Shown here: positions 34,962-45,518 of the stretch, one piece after another
Position numbering within the stretch: the stretch's first letter is position 1
Layout: the number at the start of each line of letters is the position of its first letter
Source: Solen grandis
Lineage: Eukaryota > Mollusca > Bivalvia > Adapedonta > Solenidae
Assembly (NCBI GenBank): GCA_021229015.1
Contig: CM037794.1
Span: 38,095,634 to 38,159,633, forward strand
Length of the DNA: 64,000 nucleotides
Reading direction: 5' to 3'
The notes under the pieces: generated by a model
Database searches by the model: none
What the model was told of the DNA's origin: nothing
The model's input: the letters and a program-made list of their open reading frames with translations, nothing else
Translations under genes and position numbers: made by a program

Positions 34962-35116
34962 TTTTATGAATTGTGGTCCATACCAATGTTGTACAGTCCA
35001 TCACATATTTTGGTCTATACCACACGTTTGACAGTCCCATCCCAATACATATCTCTTCATCCATCCTGCAAGGAGATGCAAATGACAACGGGTTAGATCC
35101 TTGTCACCTATGAAGT

Positions 35117-35344
35117 TCAGGCTGTCTCCGATCCCTGTAGTAGGGTAGATGGTACATCTTCAAAGGTAACTGACAGGTAATTTAGGGAGATTCCCCTTTT
35201 TGTAATAGTGACATATAGATCATACACATCAACTTGGTCGTGATAGCTGTCTGGGTCGCTCTCTTGTTCCTCATAGCTGGGACTGTCGAGGAACAATTTT
35301 AGTAAGTCTGGGGTGGACCTACGTGTGTACGGTCTCTGTTTCAA
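35117..35344 (-). CDS. Small acidic orphan protein
   Basis: About 75 residues, acidic in the middle (YEEQESDPDSYHDQVDVYDL), no family recognised. It is the leftmost gene of the element, pointing towards the left TIR, downstream of promoter module A (35388-35530) and upstream of stem-loop SL1. The nearest ATG (about 35350) is out of frame by a small shift and a TGA precedes the open frame, so the start is either broken or mis-sequenced. Confidence 0.5.
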   Translation of the reverse strand: MKQRPYTRRSTPDLLKLFLDSPSYEEQESDPDSYHDQVDVYDLYVTITKRGISLNYLSVTFEDVPSTLLQGSETA

Positions 35345-35387
35345 TCATGAATAATAAAGTATAGAGTATGTGCATGTTTTATTAGTA

Positions 35388-35530
35388 CGGATTGACCTAC
35401 TTTTGTGTTGGCGCACACCAAAAAACGTTATTTTTTCATCCAATAAATCAAGTTCGACCTTGACCTGAGTTAGATAGCATTGTCTTCGGCCTTGACTTTT
35501 TGGGGGGATTGACCTACTAACCTACTTTTT
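35388..35530 (-). promoter_or_regulatory. Shared promoter module A (AGGTCA cluster)
   Basis: The minus strand reads as the same module found at 49607-49770 and 50925-51072. It has AGGTCA half-sites at 35393-35398, 35461-35466 and 35510-35515, the last of these three being distal. An AGGTCG at 35455-35460 directly follows one half-site (DR0 arrangement), and a conserved 'caaggccgaagacaatgctat' block lies between. It separates the divergent genes at 35344 (-) and 35578 (+), the latter with its own TATAAAT at 35538-35544. Confidence 0.7.
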
Positions 35531-35577
35531 TCTTGACTATAAATTGTGTAATGCTGTGTATGTATTCATTCTTCACC

Positions 35578-35640
35578 ATGAATTTCCTTCGTAAGTTATT
35601 CCGACGTGCAAGGAGGCGTTACGAAAGGAGAAGAAAGTAG
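35578..35640 (+). CDS. Tiny Arg-rich peptide
   Basis: ATG 35578, 20 codons, stop TAG 35638. The peptide (MNFLRKLFRRARRRYERRRK) has 9 Arg and 2 Lys. It sits 33 bp after a TATAAAT box and begins in the context tcaccATG, like the other accessory genes (caaccATG). The following 165 bp up to stem-loop SL2 keep partial open frames (one reads LYPDLSGFYLAYPEASRHYG), so the peptide may be the N-terminus of a frameshifted longer protein. Function unknown. Confidence 0.4.
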   Translation: MNFLRKLFRRARRRYERRRK

Positions 35641-35807
35641 AAGTCAGGAAGAGGGTATAAAGGAGAGGGTGTCAACTTGTACCCGAGTTTACCCCTTTGC
35701 CATTGTACCCGGATTTGTCAGGGTTTTACCTGGCATATCCAGAAGCCAGCAGGCATTATGGCGGTATTTGTATTTGAGTGAGTGCTAGACACTTTTCAAT
35801 AAATAAC

Positions 35808-35823
35808 GGTCCTTTTCAGGACC
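35808..35823 (+). terminator. Histone-type 3' stem-loop SL2
   Basis: GGTCCTTTTCAGGACC: perfect six-pair stem and TTTC loop, preceded by AAC, as in invertebrate histone mRNAs. A purine-rich GAAAGGA follows 16 nt after the stem (35840-35846). An AATAAA (35799-35804) also precedes the stem. Confidence 0.82.
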
Positions 35824-35925
35824 ATTACAATGTTGTTGAAAGGATAACTAATACAATTGTCATATGATTTTTTTTTATTGTGTTTAACAACAAACATGTG
35901 TCAGTAACAATGAATTAAACGTGCG

Positions 35926-36500
35926 TCATACAGCAAATAATGAACATAACACAACTTTGTTTTTCAAGTTAGTGTTCAAATGTCTTTTTCGCTTCTTAGC
36001 TGGTCGGTTACACTCTGTATTGCTTGTTGATGGGTGAGCCTCAGGACACACGATGCATTTGTTGACGCTTCTCTTGCGTTTCTTGGGTTTTACGGTAGGT
36101 TTCTCCAACTCAGAGGCAGCCTCTAGTAGCTCAACATCACTGTCCGTTGTGGCACTGTTCAACTACGTCCATTTTCTGCATTTCACTGTCCACCTGTGCG
36201 TTTACTGTAGGTACAGTACTATTCATCCCTTTCTTAGGACAAGCGGATGCAAAGTGGCCTAGTTCGTGACAACTGTAGCACACTGTAGGTTTTGGGCAAT
36301 TAGAAACAAAATGTCCCGGTTCATGACAACGGTAGCACCCGTACTGTTTGAGGTGCTTTCTTCGTACATGCCGATGCATAATGCCCCTTTTCCTGACAGC
36401 GGTAGCATGTCACTTGTCTTTCTGTTTCTAGTCTGATCAGCTTGTCACTGATAGCTTGTAGTTGTCCTTTCACCCAGAACTCAAATGTATTGCAGGTCAT
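35926..36500 (-). pseudogene. Zinc-knuckle (CCHC) protein, frameshifted
   Basis: ATG at 36500 (MTCNTFEFWVKGQLQAISDK), 50-60 bp after a minus-strand TATA (ctataaag near 36558). At least three CX2CX4HX4C zinc knuckles follow (CYRCQEKGHYASAC, CYRCHEPGHFVSNC, CYSCHELGHFASAC), then an acidic stretch, KPKKRKR and KKRKRH nuclear-type signals. The knuckles are distributed over three frames, so there are at least two frameshifts (near 36345 and 36150). CCHC knuckles bind single-stranded nucleic acid. A minus-strand AATAAA near 35873-35878 could end the transcript. Confidence 0.7.
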
Positions 36501-36597
36501 TCTGAACAGAGCAGTCTGAATCAGGTTTGAAGAGTGATGAAGTGGAGGGTCACACCGCACTTTATAGGCCTGAGATCAGGTGGGCGGAGCTTAGATG

Positions 36598-36606
36598 TAT
36601 AAAAAA
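36598..36606 (+). promoter_or_regulatory. TATA box of PolB
   Basis: TATAAAAAA, 29 bp before the PolB start codon at 36635. Confidence 0.6.
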
Positions 36607-36634
36607 GCTTTGCTCACTTACTTATAATCACACG

Positions 36635-39600
36635 ATGTCGAGTAGTGAAGAAAGCAGCGATGATGAGCCACCTGCAAAAAAGACCAAGAGTGATATACGG
36701 GAATATTATTCCATACAGCCAGGTCACAGAGAACTTCAAGAAAGTTTAAAAACGAATGGCCACGTGTACGATGTTACATTTGAAAGATATAAAAAACGTT
36801 TGAATTTACACATCAACTTTTCAATGACAATGGTGAAACAGTTATACAGAGAAGCACGGGTCAATGACAACGATCAAATTCGTATCTCCATAAATCATCC
36901 TGACCTAGCATTTGGTATCCACATTCCATTCGGGAATGCAACACACATTTCAGGAGATACGCTGTTGAACGAAATAGAGAAAGTATCACAAAGCAACCAC
37001 AAGTTGAGATTCATGACGGGGATCTCCAGTTAGAAATGACACATGTCATTATGCCGAGGGAGGTGGAAGAACAAAAAGATACGTTTGGATCGCACCTAAG
37101 CATTGAGAACATGTCCAAAGTCAAACGAAGTATGATAAAGATAGACAATGTTCACGACAGTATGTGTTTGGCACGATCAATTGTGGTAGGGATATGTAAA
37201 CTCAATAAAACGGACGATACAGCCTGGAAGAAGCGATGGAATTTGATGAGACAATCTGCAAAATTTCTTCAAAGCCAAGAAGCCAAGACATTGTTAGATA
37301 GTGTGGGCATTAGTCCAAATCAGCCTTGTGGTATAGAAGAATACAAGAAGATTCAAGCCCACCTTTATCCAGACTATGTGATCAAAGTGTGGCCACAATT
37401 TGAGAAAATGGACGTGTTGTTCAATCACCCACCTCTGACAGACAAAAGCAAAGTGATTCACATTTATCATCATGATAAACATTATGATTGCATTACATCA
37501 ATCACTGGTTTCCTGGGATGCAGCTACTTCTGTGAACACTGTAACTACGGTTTATAACAACAGAGAAGCTCACTGGTGTAAGAATATTTGTCTGTGTTAC
37601 GCCTTGACACTATGCCCAAAAGAAGGATTCTTTCCATGTGGTCACTGTGGTAGAACATTTCATAGTCAGAAATGTTTTGATCAGCACAAAGCGAAACCAG
37701 GAAAATCTACAAAAAACATCTGTGAAAGTGTATGGCAATGCAAGACCTGTGGTCAAATGGTTGTGGGTACAAAGAAGAACCATCTCTGTCCTGGCACTAA
37801 AAAAATGCAAGTATTGCAAGAAAGTTGTGGATGCAGAACACCAGTGTTATATCCCCACGTACAAAGAACCAGAGAACATGAAGTCACCGACTGTACCTTT
37901 CATCTTCTTTGACTTTGAGTGTCGATTTGATTTGGGTGAACATATACCAAACTTTTGTGTTGCTCAACGTGCTTGTGGAGACTGTATGTGTCAATCCATG
38001 AAAAACCCGTGTCAGAAATGCGAAGCTGTGGATGAGCCTAGAGAAAAAATTTTGTGGTAACAACACTTTGTCAGAATTTTGTACATGGCTGTTTCAACCC
38101 AGTCACAAAGGTACCCCAGTGATTGCTCACAACTCACAAGGATACGATGCACAGTTTATTTTGAGGCACTTACTGACACATGATACAGCCAAACCAAAAT
38201 TGATCATGAATGGAAGCAAAATTCTAATGATGAAAGCCCATCAAGTGAGATTCATCGACTCACTGAGTTTTCTCAACATGCCTTTGTCCGATTTCCCCGA
38301 CACGTTTGGATTGACTGAGATGGCAAAATGATGGTTTCCATTTTATGCCAACACGGATGAATACCAAGACTACATTGGAGACTATCTCCCCGTACATTTT
38401 TACAGACCCGACAGCATGAAACCTGACAAGAGAGAAGCGTTTTCTGAAATGGTACAATGCAAAAGTGGCACAAAAGGCTGTGTTTCACTTTCAGTTAGAA
38501 ATGCAAAAGTACTGCAAATCAGATGTGGACATCTTGAGACGAGGTTGTGGAGAGTTTAGGAAAGAACTGTTGGCCAGTGACCAAATTGATCCGTTCCTGG
38601 AAGCGACCACTCTAGCTCAAGTGTGCAACAAAGCTTGGCGTAAAAATTCAATGCCTCCAAAGACCTTGGCTGTAATCTCTGATGACGGGTATCCAAACAA
38701 AACTCGATACTCAATCAAAGGGATTCGTTGGATAGAAACAACTGCTTCCATTGAGAATAAGCACATTCGCCATGCATTAAATGGAGGTGAAGTACAAATT
38801 GGACCCTATTACGTTGACGGATTCCACAAAGAGACGAACACCGTATACGAATTCATGGGGTGCTGGACACACGGATGTCCAAAATGTTACCCAAGGAGAG
38901 ACAGTGTGAACGGTTACACACTTAAAACTATGGAGCAGTTATACAATGCCACAACTTTTCGGTTGAAAGACTTGTCTCAACAAGGTTACAACACAGTTGT
39001 AATGTGGGAATGTGACTTTGATCAGAAATGCAAGATTGAACCAGAATACAGAAATACTGTGAACCGTTTCTTTCCCTTCCAAGAACCTATTTTACCTCGG
39101 GATGCTTTGTTTGGTGGACGAACCAATGCCGTTCAATTATACCATGAAGTGGATACAACCACCAAGGAAGAAATTAAGTATGCTGACATTTGCTCACTGT
39201 ATCCATTCGTGAACAAGTACAAAACATACCCCGTGGGACATCCCGACATCTTAAGTCAAGAGATGATGATATAAAACAACATTGGAATGTACAAGGGACT
39301 CATCAAATGTCGTGTATTGCCACCACAAGACCTGTGGCTACCAGTCCTACCTATTCACTGTAACAAGAAAATGATCTTTACACTGTGCCGTACCTGTGCT
39401 GAGGAAGAGTGTGAAAAATGCAATCACACTCTCTACAAACGCATGTTGACAGGTACCTGGACCCATGTGGAAATAGCCAAAGCTCTTGAGTTAGGATACC
39501 AATTGGTAGACGTCTTCCACATCTGGCACTGGGACACATGGAGTAAAGATGTGTATAAACAGTATATTAACAAATACTTGAAATTGAAACAAGAAGCAAG

Positions 39601-40462
39601 TGGTTACCCTAATTGGGTAAAAACAGAAGATGATGAAGCCCGCTTTAAACAGAATTACTTTCAGATAGAGGGTATCTGGCTCGACAACGTGAAAAAGAAC
39701 AAAGGAAAAAGAGCGTTTGCCAAAACCATGTTGAACTGTTTGTGGGGTAAGAATGCACAAAACAATGTTCAAACCAAAACCGAGTATGTGACTAAGGTGA
39801 ACCGGTTGTATGACCTACTCTCCGACCGTCATGTCACTGTGCAGTTTGCCGAGATTTTCGATCATGACAACTTCATGTTGGTGAATTACTCGGATGAAAC
39901 AGACGCAACACAACCCCATTCATCTTCAAATCCAGTGGTAGCTGCCTTCGTTACGTCCTATGCTCGACTTGAACTTTACACCCAGTTGGAAAAACTTGGA
40001 GATCGGGTACTGTATTTTGACACAGACAGTTGTATGTACATCTATGACCCTGACCAGTACAACATTCCAATTGAAGAGAGCCAGTTGGGAAAGTGGACAG
40101 ATGAAGTACCACATGGGCGCATTGTCAAATTCGTGGCATTAGGGCCAAAAAACTATGGGTATGAATATATCGATGAAAAAGGAAATCGACATCAGAAATG
40201 CAAAGTAAAAGGCATCACTTTGGATTACAATGCTAGTCAAAAAGTCAATTTTAAGACTATGGTCAACTGTGTACAAGATCGCAAACATTACAAGACAGTC
40301 ATCGAATATGAATCCCGAATCAAGAGACATAGAAATCGCAAAGTGATCAGTGAGACACAGACCAAGACGTTCCGCTCAGTGTATACAAAACGCGTGGTCG
40401 TGGACAAATATAAGACAGTGCCGTACGGTTACCAACCAGTTGGCTTGTGGTCGTGTGCATAG
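36635..40462 (+). pseudogene. Protein-primed family B DNA polymerase, broken
   Basis: The replicase of the element, expected to start DNA synthesis from a terminal protein. Visible in order: an acidic/NLS-like N-terminus (SSSEESSDDEPPAKKTK), a CLARSIVVGI region, Cys/His fingers (CEHCNYG; PCGHCGRTFHSQKCFDQH; CKTCGQ), exonuclease motifs FIFFDFEC (37.9 kb), NSQGYDAQF (38.1 kb) and YCKSDVDIL (38.5 kb), then polymerase motifs A YADICSLYP (39.2 kb), B MLNCLWGKNAQ (39.7 kb) and C YFDTDS (40.0 kb). The coding sequence is spread over several frames: shifts near 37010, 37550, 37800, 38045 and 38440, and in-frame stops near 38329 (TGA) and 39272 (TAA). Several shifts lie at A or T runs and may be sequencing errors; the stops look like true substitutions. 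All catalytic motifs are preserved. Confidence 0.93.
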
Positions 40463-40496
40463 CCTGAACGGTGGTGGAAACATACGGAGATTCACG

Positions 40497-41371
40497 ATGA
40501 ACACTCTACCAGTAGAAATGCAACAGATGATCTACAGACATCTCGTTGAAGCTAATAAGAAACCTGCTGCATTTTGCAACGAGTTATTTTTTACTTGGGC
40601 ACAGAGCGTTGGAAACAGAATAATTCACCAGACGATGAAGGATTCCTCTTGTTTAAACCAAGTTTATGATATGTTTAGTGATGTACGAGGGCGTAATCTT
40701 CCAAGCAGCTATAAAAGTGTGGTCTTTCAACGGATTTTTGCCATTTACAACCTGCTACGCAACCTGATCTCTGACGTGTGGTACATATACATTGATACCC
40801 TAAACATTGATACAGTGGAGAAACTGAACCGTTTTGATGAGCGTATGTATCTCAGATTTGCGATTAACCACCGGAACGACACACCAGAGGATATACGTGC
40901 CATTTTACTGACTCCAGAACCTATCACTTGTGAACAAGTGTTTAACATTTTTGGTAAACATGCAGCGCAATATTCAAACAAACGAGGCCAAATCCTAGTG
41001 AACAGTTCTTTCAACATCCCAATTTCAACAACTTAGAAAGGTTTGAGTTGGGAGACGAATCCCTCTGGGACACCTACAAAATAAGATACTACGCAGAGTA
41101 CTTGCAAGACGAATGAGAAGTCAAAACATGGGAAATACTTCACTACAGGAAAAAAACATAACTCCAATTCGGAATCCATGGCGTAGAGCTGTGTTTGTTG
41201 GCTGTGCGTGTACTTGGAATTCAATCAGAACAGGCGTTAAGACAATCCGAGGAACTGTTTGACGAAGTGTGCATGGCTTTAAATGCTATGGGATATACCA
41301 TGATATTGCCGGAATGGATGATGTATAAAGAAAGACTGATTCATGATGTGTGTCATAGTTTACATTTTTGA
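40497..41371 (+). pseudogene. F-box-like protein, frameshifted
   Basis: Starts MNTLPVEMQQMIYRHLVEAN, which has the LPxExxxxIxxxL pattern of an F-box, the Skp1-binding motif of ubiquitin-ligase adaptors. About 180 residues are open (to 41036). Further plausible sequence lies in two other frames (FELGDESLWDTYKIRYY near 41043-41115 and EELFDEVCMALNAMGYTM near 41248), so the original was about 290 residues. It follows PolB by 35 bp. The match rests on one short motif; the rest is unrecognised. Confidence 0.55.
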
Positions 41372-41405
41372 CTGATGTTTGTTCAAGTGTTTTATTGCTA
41401 TGATG

Positions 41406-41412
41406 TATAAAA
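41406..41412 (+). promoter_or_regulatory. TATA box before the ATPase
   Basis: TATAAAA, 45 bp before the ATPase ATG at 41457. Confidence 0.5.
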
Positions 41413-41456
41413 TACAATGTTGTCATGTCAATGCTGTTATCATTTCTTGGACCATC

Positions 41457-42106
41457 ATGGAAAGTAGTTTACTTTTTCAACATCCTAGTAACATTTTCAT
41501 CTCAGGGCCAAGTGGTTCAGGAAAACTCAATTTGTAAAAAAACTTATTGAGTACAAAACCGATTTATTTCATGTGGTACCACACCGCATCGTCTGGTGTT
41601 ACAAAGAATGGCAAAGTGCCTACACACAGTTACAAGAACGTGAAGCTATCAAATTCATTCAGGGTATCCCTGAGGATGATGAAGAGATAGTAGACGATAC
41701 AACCTTACCACACCTCGTCATATTTGATGATATGTTAGGAGAAAAAGATGAGGAGAAAATTAAATTATGGTTCACGCGAAAGGGACACCATAGAAATGCC
41801 ACTGTCATTTACATCACACAAAACATGTTCCAACAATCCAAGGCTAGTCGTACCATCAGCTTGAATGCACACTACATGGTATTATTTCAAAACACAAGAG
41901 ATAAAGGTCAGATCAAAACACTTGCGAACCAAATACAACTACCCCATTTGGTGATGGCGTATCAAGATGCAACCTCTACACCTCATGGATATCTTATCAT
42001 TGACTTTCATCCAAGAACACCCGACCAGAATCGTTTAAGAACAGATGTGTTCCATCGGTGGGTAACAGGTGAAGATCGAGGACCGATCGTCTACACTACA
42101 GTATAA
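41457..42106 (+). pseudogene. FtsK/HerA-type genome-packaging ATPase, one frameshift
   Basis: The A32-like motor that would drive DNA into the capsid. From ATG 41457 the first frame reads MESSLLFQHPSNIFISGPSG and contains the start of the Walker A loop (GPSGSGK); it shifts right after that Lys codon, near 41523. The rest (41573-42106) is one long frame with Walker B (HLVIFDDML) and the sensor-like VIYITQNMF. About 216 residues, normal for Polintons. The break falls in an A run (ggaaaact), so it may be a base-calling error. Confidence 0.9.
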
Positions 42107-42108
42107 AA
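42102..42108 (+). promoter_or_regulatory. TATA box overlapping the ATPase stop
   Basis: TATAAAA; its TAA is the ATPase stop codon. 45 bp before the next ATG (42153). Confidence 0.55.
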
Positions 42109-42152
42109 TGATAGGAACATGACACCCGATCATCATTAAGGATACAGCTACC

Positions 42153-42903
42153 ATGGAAAACACACCACATACAGTGATCAAAGCTCTAGAATCGTTGAGT
42201 CGGGAAAAGAACCCAACAAAACGACAAGAGCTGGTAGAATCAGGATTAACAGAGATGGTGAAATGGTTCACCTTAGCTGCACGACTCATCTTAGAGAAAA
42301 AAGTAACCGTGCCAAAACAGACGATGAATTTTATGGAACGCAACAAAGACATTTTAAGACAGTTAGCTGATCAACATGTGGATCTGACCACAAAACGACA
42401 ACTTATTTTAAAACCTGGTGGTGGAGGTTTCCTTGGGGGCACCATCATTCGTACACTGCTTCGATGGAACGGGACCAAAGCTGTGAGAAAATTTGGTCCA
42501 GTAGCAAGAAAACAACCACCCAAACGAAAGTCACCAGCCAGGAAACGGTCACGACAACAACCACGAAAACAGCCAACCAAACGCAAGTCACCAGTAAGGA
42601 AACAAACAAGGAAGAAGCAGACATTGCCTCATGATCGATTTGTCACTGTAAGAAGAAAACGCTCTGTATCAACTGGAACACCAAAAGTGTCCCCCATACT
42701 GATTCGACGTGATGTTACATCAGGGACATCATCCAAAGCATCACCACTTGTGGCCCAATTCTCTCCACTGACCTCATCTACTCCCCGTTCTAACAGAAGT
42801 TCGATGAGGTCTGGGTTGGCTACACCACAAGGATCAATGACGGTTTCTCCAAACCCTACAGTTCGACGACAATTGTTTGACCTTTCCAATTCTTCAAGTG
42901 GGC

Positions 42904-42935
<32 letters not shown>

Positions 42936-43061
42936 AGATTTTCACCAATCCCAAGTCTCCATTCCCCTTTACCTACTGCCGTTACTGCGATGAGAAATTC
43001 AGGACCACTGAGTAGTGCTGGCAATATCGCTTTACAAGCCCTTCAACAGTGGTATAAATAA
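42153..43061 (+). CDS. Large basic virion/core-type protein
   Basis: 302 residues, intact. A helical N-terminus with MERNKDILRQLADQHVDL and ILKPGGGGFLGGTII, then a long Lys/Arg-rich tract built on KRKSPxRKxxRxQ repeats, and a Ser-rich C-terminus (nine Ser in a row from tcatcatca). The hydrophobic GGFLGG-type motif after a basic helix is shared with the next gene and with proteins found beside capsid genes in Polintons. Likely a DNA-binding core or minor virion protein; this is inference from composition and position. Confidence 0.7.
43053..43060 (+). promoter_or_regulatory. TATA box overlapping the preceding stop
   Basis: TATAAATA; the stop TAA of the 42153 gene lies within it (43059-43061), and AATAAA overlaps too. 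35 bp before ATG 43095. Confidence 0.5.
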
Positions 43062-43094
43062 AAGAGACCAAACATTTCATCATCATTTGTCATC

Positions 43095-43451
43095 ATGAAG
43101 CGCAAACAACCACTCGTTCGTAAACATGGCAAAATGTTGCTTGCTTTGACAGAAGCCTCGCCCAAATTTCGAAAGAAGATTATTCAAGAAGCACCAAAAG
43201 AATTGGTAGATTGTATTGCTGAATGTTGTCACAACATTTTAAAAGGCAATGTACCACTGTCAGAGGCTCAGAAGCGTCGATTGCATTCTAAGAGACAACA
43301 GCTCCGACAGTTAGCGACCAAGAAAGTATCAGTTCGAAAAAAGAAAATCATTCTCAATCAGAAAGGTGGTTTTCTACCCCTGCTGGCACTTGCACCACTC
43401 TTAGCCAAAACAATTATACCTCTTGCTGGTGAACTCATTCGGAAAATATGA
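43095..43451 (+). CDS. Small basic virion-type protein with GGFL motif
   Basis: 118 residues, intact. RKKIIQEAPKELVDCIAECC, then ILKGNVPLSEAQKRRLHSKR, then a basic stretch and a hydrophobic end (KGGFLPLLALAPLLAK). This domain recurs in Polinton-type elements next to structural genes and resembles the C-terminal logic of the 42153 protein, suggesting paralogues. Its stop overlaps the next ATG. Role inferred only. Confidence 0.72.
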   Translation: MKRKQPLVRKHGKMLLALTEASPKFRKKIIQEAPKELVDCIAECCHNILKGNVPLSEAQKRRLHSKRQQLRQLATKKVSVRKKKIILNQKGGFLPLLALAPLLAKTIIPLAGELIRKI

Positions 43452-44172
43452 AGAAGATGGCCTATGTTCCAGTTCGGTTGTTGGAAGAAGTTCGAAAAAA
43501 GAAAATTCAGCATCGGTTACCCCCATCCCTCAAGTGAGTCAGACTTCATCATTACAGAAAGAAATGAATCAAGTTCTTGACGACAATCAATTGTCTGAGT
43601 CAGAAAAAGCACAACAATTTGGAGAAGTATTACATCGCTTTCAAGTGTCACATAAAAAAGCACTCAAACCCTTCAGACCACACATGGCTGAGAAAACAAC
43701 AAGTACAGTGACTGAAAAGAAAGAGGAAAAACCGATGACCTTGAAAGATCAAATTCTAGACAGTGTTCCTACGACCATGCGACGAAAGGCTACTCTTTTG
43801 TTAAACATGCTGAAAGACCATCCTCACTTAAGTTGGGATGAACATGGCCTGTTAGAATATGATGGAAAACCCGTTGAAGGTTCAAATATTATTGATCTGG
43901 TCAATGATGTACTTCGACAGCGGAAAGGGTCAAATCCACGAGGATGGGAACAATTTTCTAGGGGACTGAGAGAGGTCAACATCCCACAAGAAGTCGTGGG
44001 CAATAAACGTCGATGGAATTTCATACAAACACCAGATGATGATGAAGAAGAAGAGGAGGAGGAAGATTTTTATGATAGTTTTGCCTACCCACCTACATCA
44101 AAGAAACGAAAACCTATTAATAAGGAAGAACCCGAGGAGATATTAGCCCATTCGTCATGGGACGCCTACTAA
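43448..44172 (+). pseudogene. Uncharacterised Polinton protein, frameshifted once
   Basis: ATG 43448 (MKKMAYVPVRLLEEVRKKK) overlaps the preceding stop. That frame ends at 43540 (TGA), while the main frame runs 43530-44172 and holds LQKEMNQVLDDNQLSESEKA, LLNMLKDHPHLSWDEHGLLE, GSNIIDLVNDVLRQRKGSNP, then an acidic run (nine Glu/Asp) and a basic tail. So one frameshift sits near 43510-43540. The domain is one I associate with genes just before integrases in bivalve and other Polintons; no function is known to me. It overlaps the integrase start by 16 bp. Confidence 0.65.
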
Positions 44173-44970
44173 AGAAGGACACGTTACTTCGTCACCTGTA
44201 CTATGATACTGATAATCCTACGAGTTTTGGAGGAATTCAGGGACTCTACAAGGCAGCGAAAAAACAGTTGAAATCTATCACTTTAGAGGATGTACGAGAC
44301 TGGTTGAGAAGTCAAAGAACCTACACGTTGCATAAAACAATACGACGAAAATTTCGACGTCGACAGACTGTGGTAGGAGGTATCGATCATCAATGGCAAG
44401 CTGATCTCGCAGATATGCAACGTATGTACAAAGAGAATTCACCATATCGCTACTTGCTATGTGTCATTGATGATGTTTTCAAATATGCTCGGGTAATACC
44501 AATCAGTGACAAGTCTGGAAAGACGCACATCCAAGCCTTTCAGTCTATTCTAAAAGAGGGTCGAAAACCAGTCTCTTTGCAAACAGACAAAGGCGGAGAA
44601 TTTTTGAACAAAGAGTTTTAGAAGTTTCTAGACAAGCATGACATTCATTTCTTCACGTCTGAAAACCCAGAAACTAAAGCGAGTATTGTTGAACGTTTTC
44701 AACGTACGCTTAAATCAAGAATGTGGAAATATTTTACTCATCACAAGACCCGTCATTATGTGGATGTACTGCAACTATTGGTACATGGCTACAATCATCG
44801 TTTTCATCGAAGCATCGGACGTACCCCTGCATCTGTGTCTAGAGAAAATGAGCATGAAGTCACCAAGACATTATATGGCAACCATCAAAAGAAAAATAAG
44901 AAATCAACTGATTTGAAAGTGGGTGATATAGTGCGCATCAATAAAACCAAGCAAACATTTGCCAAAGGCT

Positions 44971-45006
44971 ATCTACCCAACTGGACAGTGGAATTGTTCA
45001 AAGTGG
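44971..45006. repeat. 36-bp internal duplication, donor copy
   Basis: Identical to 45168-45203, 197 bp downstream in the same gene. Here it encodes the SH3-like domain (YLPNWTVELFKVV). Confidence 0.9.
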
Positions 45007-45167
45007 TTCGCATCAACAGAACACATCCATTGACCGTAAAACTGGAAGACTTGGCTGGAGAAACTATCGCCGGATCCTTCTACAGGGATGAAATTCAACA
45101 TATAAAAGATGATGAGCTATACGAAGTGGAATCAGTTCTTGATCGGCGTACAAGGCGTGTGGGGAAA

Positions 45168-45203
45168 ATCTACCCAACTGGACAGTGGAATTGTTCAAAG
45201 TGG
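45168..45203. repeat. 36-bp internal duplication, second copy
   Basis: Exact copy of 44971-45006 read in a different frame (IYPTGQWNCSKW), sitting where the central strand of the chromodomain belongs. Confidence 0.9.
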
Positions 45204-45251
45204 CTTGGATATCCTAAAAGTTTAACAGTTGGATTCCAAAATCGCATTTAG

Positions 45252-45258
45252 TATAAAA
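45252..45258 (+). promoter_or_regulatory. TATA box adjoining the integrase stop
   Basis: TATAAAA directly after the stop codon (45249-45251), 20 bp before the next ATG; a second TATAAA follows at 45260. Confidence 0.5.
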
Positions 45259-45278
45259 GTATAAACGTCGTGAACAGC

Positions 45279-45518
45279 ATGTCTCAGTCCGATACCAGCA
45301 GTGTTCAGGTAGACAACAGTATACAGACAGGAAAAAGTGAGGTACCAAACAACAGAATCACTTTCTTGACACAGATTGTGATCATCTTTATCATCGTCAT
45401 CGTGTCATTAGTGAACCTGTGTCTCAACAGTCCAGATCGTGAACTTTGGTTGCTGCTGATGAGTACTTCTATCGGATACATTCTTCCAAACCCAAGTTTA
45501 AAATTTAAGAAATCATGA
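45279..45518 (+). CDS. Small two-helix membrane protein
   Basis: 79 residues from ATG 45279. Polar N-terminus, then two hydrophobic segments (TQIVIIFIIVIVSLVNL and ELWLLLMSTSIGYILP) joined by a short charged loop, ending NPSLKFKKS. A small protein of this form regularly stands before the minor capsid gene in Polintons; function unknown. Its stop overlaps the next ATG by 4 bp. Confidence 0.75.
   Translation: MSQSDTSSVQVDNSIQTGKSEVPNNRITFLTQIVIIFIIVIVSLVNLCLNSPDRELWLLLMSTSIGYILPNPSLKFKKS

Larger units (their letters stand above)
44157..45251 (+). pseudogene. RVE integrase with chromodomain, one stop and a rearranged tail
   Basis: DDE integrase that would insert the element. HxxH-like N-terminal part, then the catalytic core: first Asp in WQADLADM, second in LQTDKGGEF, Glu in PETKASIVERF. 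A single in-frame TAG (44619) lies between the second Asp and the Glu; the frame is otherwise continuous. An SH3-like C-terminal region follows (KVGDIVRINKTKQTFAKGY), then a chromodomain (YEVESVLDRRTRR .. KWLGYPK) whose middle has been replaced by a 36-bp copy of upstream sequence, and the frame at the very end is shifted. Chromodomains may guide insertion to marked chromatin. Confidence 0.93.

Noticed and set aside
42629..43024. 131-residue minus-strand frame with poly-Asp
   Set aside because: Antisense of the Ser-rich tail of the intact basic virion-type gene.
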